Shown here: in pieces, positions 1 to 7,218 of the stretch | Layout: every line of letters starts with the position of its first letter | Position numbering within the stretch: position 1 is the stretch's first letter | From: CAYWNA01 sp964459305 | GTDB lineage: Bacteria; Planctomycetota; Planctomycetia; Pirellulales; Pirellulaceae | Reading direction: 5' to 3' | NCBI GenBank assembly: GCA_964459305.1 | Contig: CAYWNA010000346.1 | Span: forward strand, 1-11,909 | DNA: 11,909 bases | Notes under the pieces: generated by a model | The model's input: only the letters and a program-made list of their open reading frames with translations | What the model was told of the DNA's origin: nothing | The model's database searches: none | Made by a program: the position numbers and the translations under genes

Positions 1-645
1 AACGGCCCCTGGTTCGGCGGCAGCACGGGGGGCCTGCGGGGGATGAAGGGCAAGACCTGGGAGGGCGGCATCGGGGTGCCCATGATCGCCCGATGGCCCA
101 AGAAGATCCCCGCCGGCCGCGTCTGCCATGCGCCTGCCGGCGTCATCGACGTCTTTCCCACAGTCCTGAAGCTCGCCGGCGTCGCGATGCCGGACGATCG
201 GGTGATCGACGGCAAGGACATCATGCCGCTGCTGAACTCGGACGCACCAAGCCCGCTCGACGGGCTGTTGGCCATGACCGGGCCGCGCGTGATGGCCGTC
301 CGCAGCGGAAGATGGAAACTCCACGTTCACGCACCGGGACACTGGCCGACATCGATCATCGAGAACAAGAACTGGGTCGATCCTCGACGGCCAGACGGTG
401 TGACGATCCTCGCACCACGAGAGCAGTACGGTCCTGACGCGTATCCGGGTGTGCCCGGCGGTGTTTCGCCGCGAGAAATGATGCTCTTCGATGTTCAGGC
501 CGACCCCGCCGAGCAACACAACGTGGCCGCCGAGCATCCGGATGTGGTCAACCGTCTGTCGACGACGTTCAACAAGCTCAAGGCCCAGGTCCCGGACGAC
601 CTTGAGCGAAAGGAGAGAGGCAAACAGAAACCACCGAATACGTAG
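1..645 (+). CDS. Sulfatase (formylglycine-dependent, arylsulfatase-like), C-terminal part
   Basis: The frame is open from the first base to the TAG at 643-645, giving 214 visible residues; the N-terminal part lies upstream of the window. The first residues read NGPWFGGSTGGLRGMKGKTW and run into EGGIGVPMIARWP, which is the GK-x-x-x-EGG-x-x-VP block of type I sulfatases (alkaline phosphatase fold), where the Lys helps bind the sulfate ester. It is followed by the usual DVFPTVLKLAG segment and, later, by a RSGRWKLH strand and a MMLFDVQADPAEQHNVA segment, both typical of the C-terminal subdomain. The catalytic Cys/Ser-x-Pro-x-Arg motif cannot be seen because it lies upstream. Most relatives have Arg in GGIRVP; here it is Gly. 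The enzyme would hydrolyse sulfate esters from a carbohydrate, probably after export. Its place 71 bases ahead of a GH92 gene suggests desulfation of the same glycan. The family call is firm; the substrate is unknown. Confidence 0.93.
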   Translation, partial: NGPWFGGSTGGLRGMKGKTWEGGIGVPMIARWPKKIPAGRVCHAPAGVIDVFPTVLKLAGVAMPDDRVIDGKDIMPLLNSDAPSPLDGLLAMTGPRVMAVRSGRWKLHVHAPGHWPTSIIENKNWVDPRRPDGVTILAPREQYGPDAYPGVPGGVSPREMMLFDVQADPAEQHNVAAEHPDVVNRLSTTFNKLKAQVPDDLERKERGKQKPPNT

Positions 646-704
646 TGTCAGTACGCTCCGCGCACACCTGGAAGCTCCGCCACCGCACGAGTTTCCGAAT
701 GAAT

Positions 705-710
705 GAAAGG
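705..710 (+). promoter_or_regulatory. Shine-Dalgarno site setting the GH92 start
   Basis: GAAAGG lies six bases before the ATG at 717. The alternative in-frame starts, GTG at 645 (overlapping the sulfatase stop) and ATG at 699, have no such site at proper spacing. The 717 start also places the hydrophobic leader directly behind a short basic N-terminus. Confidence 0.55.
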
Positions 711-716
711 CAAACC

Positions 717-3110
717 ATGCGATACTCGATTGCCTACCGAACTCCAAAGCTGGCGATTGCGCTGAGTCTGTTGTTGCTGTCCGCCAGCGCCGTCGCCGCC
801 AAGGAGCCCGTCGATTGGGTCGACCCGACGATCAGTACGGCGAGTCCCCATGGCCCGCGATGGATCCTTTTTGCGTCCGCATGCCGACCGTTTGGGATGG
901 TCAACCTGAGTCCCGATACGATTCCGCACGCGGCGGGCGGGTTGCGGAACATGGGCTATGTCTACACAAGCGACGTGATCCACGGTTTCAGCCACGTGCA
1001 TGCCTGGCAACTCAGCGGCATCCCCGTGATGCCGACCACCGGACCGCTGAAGGGGCCGCAAGGCTCGAAGGTCTACGGCTCGAAGTTCTCCCACGACTCG
1101 GAGGTCATCTGTCCTGGCTACCACGGCGTGACGCTGGACGATTACGGGATCCGCGCGGAGTTGACATCGACGGATCGCGTGGGACTGCACCGCTACACGT
1201 TCCCGAAGTCCGATACGAGCCGAATCCTGTTCGATCTGGGCGCTACCCTGGGACCGTGCGCAATGGACGATGCGCTGGCCCGAAAGGCGAGCGACACGGA
1301 ACTGGAAGGCTATGTCGTCAACGGGCGCACTTGGCGGCGCTCGAAACCGACTCCTATCTACTTTGTTGCCCGCTTTGACAAACCGTTTCGGGCGTTTGGC
1401 GGCTGGGTCGGAAAGAAAGTGCTCGACGACGTGGACGAAGTGTCGGGCAAGGGCAGCGGGGCGTTTGTCGAGTACGCGACGGCCGAGGGGGACATCATCC
1501 AGTTGAAGGTCGCGATCTCCTACGTCAGCATCGAGCAGGCTCGATTGAACCTCGACACCGAACTGCCGCACTGGGATTTCGACCGCGTGAAGCAGGAATC
1601 GCGCCAGGTATGGAACGAGTGGCTGAGCAAGATCGAGGTGGAAGGCGGCACCGACGCCCAACGCTCACGGTTCTACACCGACCTCTGGCACGTGCTGTTG
1701 GGACGGCGGATCACCAGCGACGTAAACGGGAAATACTGCGACATGACGGGACCCAAGCCGGTCGTCCGGCAGATTCCGGCAGGACCGGACGGGAAGCCAA
1801 AATACGCTCACTACAACTCCGACTGCTTTTGGGGTGCGTACTGGAACGTCAATCAGATTTGGGCAATGGCCTATCCGGAGTTGATGAACGGCTGGTGTAA
1901 CTTTCTGGTCGACATGTACAAGGACGGTGGGCTGATTCCACGTGGCCCATCTGCCCACAACTACACTCACGTGATGATCGCCACCCATTCCACTCCGTTT
2001 ATTGTCAGCGCATACATGAAGGGAATCCGTAACTTCGACGTCCAGAAAGCCTACGAGGGGTTGCGGAAGAACCACTTTCCCGGCGGCATGATGGACAAGC
2101 ACCGCTATGAGCACAATACGGTCGGAGGTGGTCGCGTGGGGCTCTACATCGAGGGCGGTTACATCCCGCACGACAAGAAGTCCCACTGCTGGCCGCATCC
2201 CGACGGGTCGTCGCTGACCCTGGAGTACGCCTACGACGATTGGTGCCTGGCCCAGATGGCCAAAGCACTGGGCAAGGAAGACGACTACCGGTTATTCATG
2301 AAGCGAGCTGGAAACTATCGCAACTTGTGGGACGAATCGACCCAGTTCATGCGTCCTCGCAACGCGGATGGCTCCTGGTTGAAACCCTTTGATCCGCTGG
2401 CAACAGGAAAAGGGGGATTCACCGAAGGAAACGCCTGGCACTACACTTGGTTCGTTCCCCACGACGTCGAAGGGCTGATCCAATTATTTGGCGGTCGCGA
2501 TGCCTTCAACAAGAAGCTGAATCAAGCGTTCGAGTTGTCCGCCGTGCCCGATCCGGGCTTGGCCCCTTTTGCCGAAGGAGAGGGTCGTGGGTACGTTTGC
2601 TATGCGAATCAGCCGTGTCTGCAAATGGCGCATTTGTTCAACTACTCCGGCGTACCGTGGCTTTCCCAGAAATGGGTCCGGGAAGTCAAGGAGCGGACCT
2701 TCGGCGGAGTCACGCCGCGCGAGGGATATCGGCACGACGACGATTCCGGCCAGTTGTCCGGTGTCGGCGTGCTGATGGCAATCGGGCTGTTCGAGGTCCG
2801 CGGCGGCGCGGCACTGAATCCCGTCTACGAGCTCACTTCGCCCATTTTCGACAAGGTGACGATTCACTTGGACAAGCGATACTACCCCGGCGACCGATTC
2901 GTTATCGCCGCCCAAAACAACTCGAAGCAAAACAAGTACATCCAGTCGGCCACGCTCGACGGAAAACTCTTGAACCGGCCCTGGTTTTTCCACCGGCAAC
3001 TTGTCGACGGCGGGACACTCACACTGGAGTTAGGCCCGAAACCAAACAAGCAGTGGGGCAGCAGCCCGAAGGACGCGCCGCCCAGCATGACCGGCAAGAG
3101 TAAGGACTAA
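717..3110 (+). CDS. Secreted GH92-family alpha-mannosidase-like protein (divergent)
   Basis: The protein has 797 residues from the ATG at 717. Residues 1-28 form a signal peptide (basic start, LAIALSLLLLSASAVAA), so it acts in the periplasm or outside. The N-terminal domain carries VDPTIST (35-41) and PFGMVNLSPDT (58-68), matching the GH92 signature DPFIGTG...PFGMVQLSPDT, then GYVYTSDVIHGFSHVHA. The (alpha/alpha)6 domain carries EGNAWHYTWFVPHD with Glu570, which matches the family's general acid, and HDDDSGQ (Asp674 and Asp676), which matches the GDEDNG base motif. GH92 enzymes are calcium-dependent inverting exo-alpha-mannosidases. Two departures are visible: the loop before PFGMV is rewritten compared with the usual GHTFPGA, and the usual GNEP reads ANQP, with Gln632 in place of Glu. 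Length is normal for the family. It lies between the sulfatase and a secreted unknown in an apparent operon. GH92 membership is confident; alpha-mannosidase activity is likely but the linkage is not shown. Confidence 0.88.
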   Translation: MRYSIAYRTPKLAIALSLLLLSASAVAAKEPVDWVDPTISTASPHGPRWILFASACRPFGMVNLSPDTIPHAAGGLRNMGYVYTSDVIHGFSHVHAWQLSGIPVMPTTGPLKGPQGSKVYGSKFSHDSEVICPGYHGVTLDDYGIRAELTSTDRVGLHRYTFPKSDTSRILFDLGATLGPCAMDDALARKASDTELEGYVVNGRTWRRSKPTPIYFVARFDKPFRAFGGWVGKKVLDDVDEVSGKGSGAFVEYATAEGDIIQLKVAISYVSIEQARLNLDTELPHWDFDRVKQESRQVWNEWLSKIEVEGGTDAQRSRFYTDLWHVLLGRRITSDVNGKYCDMTGPKPVVRQIPAGPDGKPKYAHYNSDCFWGAYWNVNQIWAMAYPELMNGWCNFLVDMYKDGGLIPRGPSAHNYTHVMIATHSTPFIVSAYMKGIRNFDVQKAYEGLRKNHFPGGMMDKHRYEHNTVGGGRVGLYIEGGYIPHDKKSHCWPHPDGSSLTLEYAYDDWCLAQMAKALGKEDDYRLFMKRAGNYRNLWDESTQFMRPRNADGSWLKPFDPLATGKGGFTEGNAWHYTWFVPHDVEGLIQLFGGRDAFNKKLNQAFELSAVPDPGLAPFAEGEGRGYVCYANQPCLQMAHLFNYSGVPWLSQKWVREVKERTFGGVTPREGYRHDDDSGQLSGVGVLMAIGLFEVRGGAALNPVYELTSPIFDKVTIHLDKRYYPGDRFVIAAQNNSKQNKYIQSATLDGKLLNRPWFFHRQLVDGGTLTLELGPKPNKQWGSSPKDAPPSMTGKSKD

Positions 3111-3142
3111 CAAGAACTGTAGTTTGAACCGCTGTACTACTT

Positions 3143-3148
3143 GAGGAG
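3143..3148 (+). promoter_or_regulatory. Shine-Dalgarno site of the CBM-like protein gene
   Basis: GAGGAG lies nine bases before the ATG at 3158, in the 47-base gap after the GH92 gene. No terminator-like hairpin separates the two genes, which favours one transcript. Confidence 0.5.
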
Positions 3149-3157
3149 AAACTTGTC

Positions 3158-4639
3158 ATGTTGCGCCAGTTCATGTGGATTGCGTGTGGTGCGTTGCTGG
3201 GATTCAGCAGTGCGGAGGTCGTGGCGGCCGACACATCCATCGACTTGAAGAACCACAGGCCGCGGTTCCACTGGAAAACCGGTCCTGACGGCCGACAGAG
3301 CATCTACGACGGGGAGATGTTGGTCGCCGATTTCTACCCAGGCCCGAAGGGCCCGAAGGCGATGCACGGCATCGGCCGGCCCATTTCCCTGCACAATCTG
3401 CGTCTGATTCCCGGCGGGCAGTTGGCCATCGCAAATGGGGAGGGCTGCGGACCGCTCTGCCTCTCCTGGCGAAAGCACCTGATCTTCTACATGAAGATCG
3501 ACGAGCTTTCGATCGACGAGAAAGACCCGGAGCGGCTGAAGCTGTATGTCAAGAGCCACGACGTCGGCTTGCGGAACGATCGGCCCTACCAGGCTGCCTA
3601 CCAGCCCAACAACGTGGTGGAGGAGTCGTGGCTGGAGTTGACCTATGATCCGAACTTGCCGAGCTACGTGTTCGACGTGAGAACCAAAATGACGGTCCAG
3701 CCGGGCCGCGAGCAGAAGATGATCTCCAGGGACTTGCGCGGACTGGAGCCTGGAGACATCCTGCCGGCAAACTGCAACGTTCCACGCGACAGAAAGCAGT
3801 TTCACTACTACGTGTACAAGGGCCGTGACGGGATCTATTACAAGCTTCCTCAGGTCATACACCGAGGGGCTGAAAAACGACACATATTCTATGCCAGCGG
3901 CGGAACGTTCGCCTTCCTGCTGGAGCCGCACCACAATCCGCTGGTGGAACTTGTGGGCGCCACCGGCCTGAATGTCTTCAGCGAGATATGCTGGGCGATG
4001 TATGACGTTCACTTCAAGTTTTCCAAGGAGAAAGAACTGGAACTGCTAGGGGCCGGCAAGCCGCTGGAGGCTCACTTCCGGTTCTACTCCATTTCGGAGG
4101 AGGCAGGCAGGAAGATGCTCGATCAGGCGGTCTGGGATCCCAAGCTCCAGTTGCCTGGCGCCCGGCGCCCTCCTCTGGGAGTCAACGCGAACAGTGATTT
4201 CGAACCTTCGGCCACGTCACTGCATCCGGCCGGCCCTTTTTCCTCAACGGCGGCGGGGGCCGAGTGTCATTGGGATTGCGCCACCGGATATCAGAGCAAA
4301 GCGTCGCTCTCGATCAGCCGCCAGGCGAAAGATGGCTGTGCCTCCTGGCAAGCCTGGCTCGACCCGCTGTTTGTGCCTGAGTTGCGGGCCCAGACGCGGT
4401 ATCGCGTGACAGCCATGATCCGCACCGAGGGCGTCACCGGCGGCGCTCAGCTCGTTTGGCAAGCCGGCAAAGATCATCGGGCCTCCCGCAGTCTTTCCGG
4501 TACCACCGACTGGACTTCCGTAACGTTAGAAATCGGCCCAGTTGCCGGACCAGCCACGTTGAAGCTAATTCAACAAGGTGCAGGACAAACCTGGTTTGAC
4601 GACGTGGAAGTCACTCGCGACCCGCGTGCCAAGCAATGA
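3158..4639 (+). CDS. Secreted protein of unknown function with C-terminal carbohydrate-binding-like domain
   Basis: The protein has 493 residues. Residues 1-24 look like a signal peptide (MLRQFMWIACGALLGFSSAEVVAA). I do not recognise the family of the main part (about 25-335). It is rich in beta-strand patterns and aromatic residues, with many charged turns, and would suit a beta-sandwich of the galactose-mutarotase type; that is inference. From about residue 343 a second domain begins with NANSDFEP, continues with a TRYRVTAMIRTEGVTGGAQL strand and a GTTDWTSVTLEIG strand, and ends with WFDDVEV near residue 480. This is the pattern of CBM4/9/22-like jelly-roll modules. A tandem GPK-GPK stretch is encoded by a perfect 9-base direct repeat at 3341-3358. 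Its position 47 bases after the GH92 gene suggests a role in binding or processing the same glycan. No catalytic residues can be named. Confidence 0.75.
   Translation: MLRQFMWIACGALLGFSSAEVVAADTSIDLKNHRPRFHWKTGPDGRQSIYDGEMLVADFYPGPKGPKAMHGIGRPISLHNLRLIPGGQLAIANGEGCGPLCLSWRKHLIFYMKIDELSIDEKDPERLKLYVKSHDVGLRNDRPYQAAYQPNNVVEESWLELTYDPNLPSYVFDVRTKMTVQPGREQKMISRDLRGLEPGDILPANCNVPRDRKQFHYYVYKGRDGIYYKLPQVIHRGAEKRHIFYASGGTFAFLLEPHHNPLVELVGATGLNVFSEICWAMYDVHFKFSKEKELELLGAGKPLEAHFRFYSISEEAGRKMLDQAVWDPKLQLPGARRPPLGVNANSDFEPSATSLHPAGPFSSTAAGAECHWDCATGYQSKASLSISRQAKDGCASWQAWLDPLFVPELRAQTRYRVTAMIRTEGVTGGAQLVWQAGKDHRASRSLSGTTDWTSVTLEIGPVAGPATLKLIQQGAGQTWFDDVEVTRDPRAKQ
3341..3358 (+). repeat. Short tandem repeat inside the CBM-like gene
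   Basis: Two perfect copies of the 9-base unit GGCCCGAAG, coding for GPK-GPK. The unit length is a multiple of three and keeps the frame, so it can expand or contract without breaking the gene. Confidence 0.6.
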
Positions 4640-4775
4640 TTAATTTCGCACAACATTCCGGTGTTCGCTACGTCGCATTCGCCAAAACGAATTATGCTGC
4701 GGCCGATCTGCTGGAGTCCAGCGGAAATCTCAAACTGGCTGCTGCATGGCAACATTCAATATGGGAGATTCGACG
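4640..4775 (+). other. Intergenic gap with an A/T-rich start and one small hairpin
   Basis: This is one of the two larger gaps (136 bases). It opens A/T-rich, unlike the flanking genes. A hairpin GCTGG-AGT-CCAGC lies at 4710-4722 and can be extended by a wobble and a C-G pair. No T-run follows it, so it is not a convincing terminator. I found no clear -35/-10 pair. A separate promoter for the second half of the locus could lie here, but the sequence does not prove one. Confidence 0.35.
4763..4767 (+). promoter_or_regulatory. Shine-Dalgarno site setting the isomerase start
   Basis: GGGAG lies eight bases before the ATG at 4776. The in-frame ATGs at 4746 and 4761 lack a comparable site, and the extra residues they would add do not look like conserved sequence or a leader. 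Confidence 0.55.
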
Positions 4776-5648
4776 ATGCAATCTGACACACGACCTAAGA
4801 TGTCTTTGGGCCTGAACGGTTTCGGCTGGGCTCATGTGATTTCCGATTTGCCTTATGACTTCGAGGCGATTTTGAAGCATGCGGCGAAACTGGGATTTGA
4901 CGGCATCGAACTGTTTGGGCTGCCCGACGAGTATCCGACAACAGCCGCCGATCAACAGGCGTTGCGCAAGCGGATCGAGGACCACGGGCTAACCGTGGCC
5001 AGCATCCAATCATTGCCCGGTGGGCTGGGCAACGGGCATCCCGGCAGTGTCTACTCGCTGTGTCGCACGCAATATGTGGATTACATCAAGGGCATGCTGG
5101 AGATGGCCGTCACGATGGGCAGCGACAGCCTGGGCGTCTGGGCGGGCGAGTTGTTCGGCAGCGGTCCCAGCGAGTTGGCCGTGGGCTACATGGCGGACGT
5201 TTACGGCCAATGTGCCGAATTCGCGGCGCAGGCCGGTATCCCGTTGTGCCTGGAAGCCGAACCCGTGCAGCAAGTCAACACACCGGACGTGTGGTTCCGG
5301 ATCTTCCGCGGAGTGAACTCGCCGTACCTGAAAGCGATCTGCGATTTCGCTCACGTCAATATCTTGGCGGGCGACCAGCCGCTGGAGCTGATCAAGGAGC
5401 TGTTGCCATTCGTGGGCCACACGCACCTGTGCGGTAACGACGGCACCTGCACCGATTTTGAGTCGCGCAGTTCGACTCACCTGACGCTCGGCGAAGGCAC
5501 GATGGACTGGCAAGCCATGCTCAGCGCGCTGCTCGACGGCGGCTACACCGGCTGGCTCGACATCGACCTTTGGGAACACCCCGATCCGTTCGCCGGTGCG
5601 GAAGCTGGGAAGCAAGCGTTGGATGACGTTCTGGCGCGACGAAAGTGA
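4776..5648 (+). CDS. Sugar phosphate isomerase/epimerase-like TIM-barrel protein
   Basis: The protein has 290 residues from the preferred ATG at 4776 and no signal peptide, so it should be cytosolic. It has the pattern of the xylose isomerase-like TIM barrel (AP endonuclease family 2, COG1082): MSLGLNGFGW as the first strand, KLGFDGIELFG as the second, then LEAEP (Glu160, Glu162), ICDFAH (Asp190, His193), GHTHLCGNDG (His215, His217) and GWLDIDLWEH near the end. In metal-dependent members such as D-tagatose 3-epimerase, the metal is held by Glu, Asp, His and Glu. The first three are present; at the last site the usual Glu of GWxxxE appears as Asp264. The likely role is isomerising or epimerising a sugar released by the secreted enzymes around it. 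The fold is confident; the substrate is unknown, and members of this family are often wrongly given a specific sugar. Confidence 0.85.
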   Translation: MQSDTRPKMSLGLNGFGWAHVISDLPYDFEAILKHAAKLGFDGIELFGLPDEYPTTAADQQALRKRIEDHGLTVASIQSLPGGLGNGHPGSVYSLCRTQYVDYIKGMLEMAVTMGSDSLGVWAGELFGSGPSELAVGYMADVYGQCAEFAAQAGIPLCLEAEPVQQVNTPDVWFRIFRGVNSPYLKAICDFAHVNILAGDQPLELIKELLPFVGHTHLCGNDGTCTDFESRSSTHLTLGEGTMDWQAMLSALLDGGYTGWLDIDLWEHPDPFAGAEAGKQALDDVLARRK

Positions 5649-5679
5649 CGCGAATTCGTTTTCGGTGAAACCACGCAAG

Positions 5680-5685
5680 AAGGAG
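5680..5685 (+). promoter_or_regulatory. Strong Shine-Dalgarno site of the BNR gene
   Basis: AAGGAG lies six bases before the ATG at 5692, in the 43-base gap after the isomerase gene. It fixes the start at the twin-arginine leader and rules out the longer in-frame reading from 5596, which overlaps the isomerase. Confidence 0.65.
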
Positions 5686-5691
5686 TTGACC

Positions 5692-6258
5692 ATGAAACGA
5701 CGCGATTTCTTCAAAACGCTCGCCCTGGGCACCGCAGGAGTTGCCGCGCTGCGCGTTTCTTCACCGGCGGCCTTTTCCGCGACTCGGAATCTGCCGCAGA
5801 GGTTCCTGTTGTCCGAACACGGCTGCGGGCGAGCCACCGGCTATGCCAAGACGAACAAGATCGTGACGCTCGAGGGCAAGACGCACGTGGCTTGGCTCGA
5901 CTCGCAAGGCAAGGGCTTCCACGTGCGCATTCGAACGCTCGACCACGGCAGTGGAGAGTGGTCGCAGACCTACACCGTCGGACAGGCCTACGACAATCAC
6001 GGCGGGCCGGCTCTGACCGTGGACAGCACAGGTTTCCTGCACATCGTCTACTATCCCCACGGTCACCCCTTCCGCTATCGGCGTTCCACGCGGCCCAACG
6101 ACGCCTCCGAGTGGGAAGAGGAGAAGCAATTCGGCAAGCGATGCACCTATCCCACGCTGTTGTGCGGACCTGATGACACGCTCTATCTGAGTTGCCGGGA
6201 AAGCGGCCGCAAGTTCTGGGGAGTAGACCTTTACACCAAGCCTCCCGGCGCCGACTAG
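5692..6258 (+). CDS. N-terminal fragment of the BNR-repeat protein as read by standard code
   Basis: With the standard code this reading frame yields 188 residues and ends at the TAG at 6256-6258. It holds the Tat-type leader (MKRRDFFKTLALGTAGVAAL, cleavage near residue 30) and the first propeller repeats, including THVAWLDSQGKGFHVRIRTL, a GPALTVDSTGFLHIVYYPHG repeat and a TLLCGPDDTLYLSCRESG repeat. A fragment of this size cannot close a five- or six-bladed propeller, so unless the stop is read through the product should be non-functional. See the full-length interrupted gene. Confidence 0.55.
   Translation: MKRRDFFKTLALGTAGVAALRVSSPAAFSATRNLPQRFLLSEHGCGRATGYAKTNKIVTLEGKTHVAWLDSQGKGFHVRIRTLDHGSGEWSQTYTVGQAYDNHGGPALTVDSTGFLHIVYYPHGHPFRYRRSTRPNDASEWEEEKQFGKRCTYPTLLCGPDDTLYLSCRESGRKFWGVDLYTKPPGAD
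6256..6258 (+). other. In-frame amber codon inside the BNR gene
   Basis: TAG in the context GAC-TAG-CAG-GGG. The same frame stays open for about 265 more codons afterwards and keeps coding for the same repeat family, so this is the only lesion in the gene. Confidence 0.85.
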
Positions 6259-7056
6259 CAGGGGCCGGCTCAGGTCCTTAGATCCGAATATCCTGGATAC
6301 TCGAATTTCCAGGACACCCTGGCCTGGGGACCCGATCATCGGACCTTGCATCTTTCCAGCGGCTTCTTCGGCGGCAGCCCGCAAAAGATACATGTCGTCG
6401 GCTATCTGAGAAGCCCCAACTTCGGCAAGACCTGGCAACGATACGACGGCACTCAGATCGAGCTGCCCGCGACAGCCAAGACGGTCACGGTGTTAGCCGA
6501 ATGGACGGAGCACTGCGCGTATGGGCTGAGTAGCTCGGTCGTGGTCGATTCTGCCGGCAAGCCGCACGTGCTCTTCGCCTCGGCCCCGAAGAATGAAGCC
6601 CCAGTGACTGTGTGGATCGCCTCACCCGATGAATCGGGAACGTGGCGCCGACGGACCGTGATAAGCAAATTGCCTGATGCGCTGGCCGACTATCGGATCC
6701 TCGGCGCTAGTGGCTTGACGATCAATTCCAAGGGTCGCTGGTTCCTGCTCCTACAGGTGATCAACGCTCCGCCGGGTGCCGACACGTGGGGGCATCCCGG
6801 GCTGGAAATCATCGGGCTGGAATCGCAGGACTCCGGTCGGAACTTCAAAGCCCGACTCTTGTCACCGCCCGATCCCGAAACTGCCCACTGGCTCATGAAC
6901 ATCGAGCGTCCGACGGGCCACAATCGCGTCGCGCTGCCGGGGGTGATCTACACTGCCGGCCCGGCGGGCGAAAGCAACCCGGACATCCTTTCCAACGCCG
7001 TCTACTGGATGCGGTTGAACGCGGAAAGGGTTCCAGGAGCCATTGATGTCCCATGA

Positions 7057-7218
7057 GCATCCTGAGAAAAGATGAATGGACGACGGCATCCGGGTCGGCC
7101 CGTCGCAGCCGTGCCGCGCGGCGGTTTGCGTTGTGCGCAAGACGCAGCGTGACGACGGCGACTGATGGTTGTCGCAACATGGACTACCGAACTTGAATTG
7201 CAGACAGGGGAACCACGA
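7057..7218 (+). other. Intergenic gap rich in short inverted repeats
   Basis: The 162 bases between the BNR gene and the first GH127-like gene hold three short dyads in a row: CGACGG (7081-7086) with CCGTCG (7100-7105); a perfect 10-base palindrome GCCGCGCGGC (7113-7122); and TTGCG (7126-7130) with CGCAA (7136-7140), loop TTGTG. None is followed by a T-run, so a classic terminator is unlikely. Its end, ACCACGAATGACACGAAG, overlaps the start of the next gene and resembles short dispersed intergenic repeats I recall from some environmental bacteria; that last remark is from memory. No ORF with coding character is seen. Confidence 0.4.

Larger units (their letters stand above)
5692..7056 (+). 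pseudogene. Tat-exported BNR-repeat (BNR_4-like beta-propeller) protein, interrupted by one in-frame TAG
   Basis: Reading straight through the TAG at codon 189 gives a 454-codon protein in a single frame, with no indel. Residues 1-30 are a twin-arginine leader (KRRDFFK then a hydrophobic stretch), so export would be by Tat. The body shows repeated motifs of the form GPALTVDSTGFLHIVYY, PTLLCGPDDTLYL, DTLAWGPDHRTLHLSSGFF, SSVVVDSAGKPHVLFAS and GLTINSKGRWFLLLQV, which are blades of a sialidase-like propeller, plus HGHPFRYRRS in the first half. Sequence on both sides of the stop belongs to one domain: the first half ends in PPGAD and the second resumes with QGPAQVL. One base change would restore TGG (Trp) or CAG (Gln). 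Such proteins are often found next to glycan hydrolases in planctomycetes; function is unproven (glycan binding or hydrolysis/lysis). It may be a decayed gene, a sequencing error, or a readthrough case. Confidence 0.75.

Noticed and set aside
643..702. Sulfatase TAG as a third readthrough amber
   Set aside because: Readthrough would add only 18 unremarkable residues before a TGA, and the sulfatase already ends where the family normally ends.
645..716. GTG start at 645 overlapping the sulfatase stop, or ATG at 699, for the GH92 gene
   Set aside because: Neither has a well-placed Shine-Dalgarno site, and both put a charged stretch before the signal peptide; the ATG at 717 fits better.
648..1661. 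Long reverse-strand open frame (337 codons) opposite the GH92 gene
   Set aside because: It lies fully opposite a gene with clear family motifs, is rich in Arg, Val and His as expected from a high-G+C antisense frame, and shows no domain or ribosome site.
4693..4698. TATGCT as a -10 promoter element before the isomerase gene
   Set aside because: It matches the consensus at four of six bases and has no -35 element at a 16-18 base distance.
6346..7056. Second half of the BNR gene as an independent gene starting at TTG 6346
   Set aside because: There is no ribosome site or leader, and it would begin in the middle of a propeller blade; it is better read as the remainder of the interrupted gene.
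7165..7218. Upstream ATG at 7165 for the first GH127-like gene
   Set aside because: There is no Shine-Dalgarno site, and the extra residues would sit in front of a normal signal peptide.
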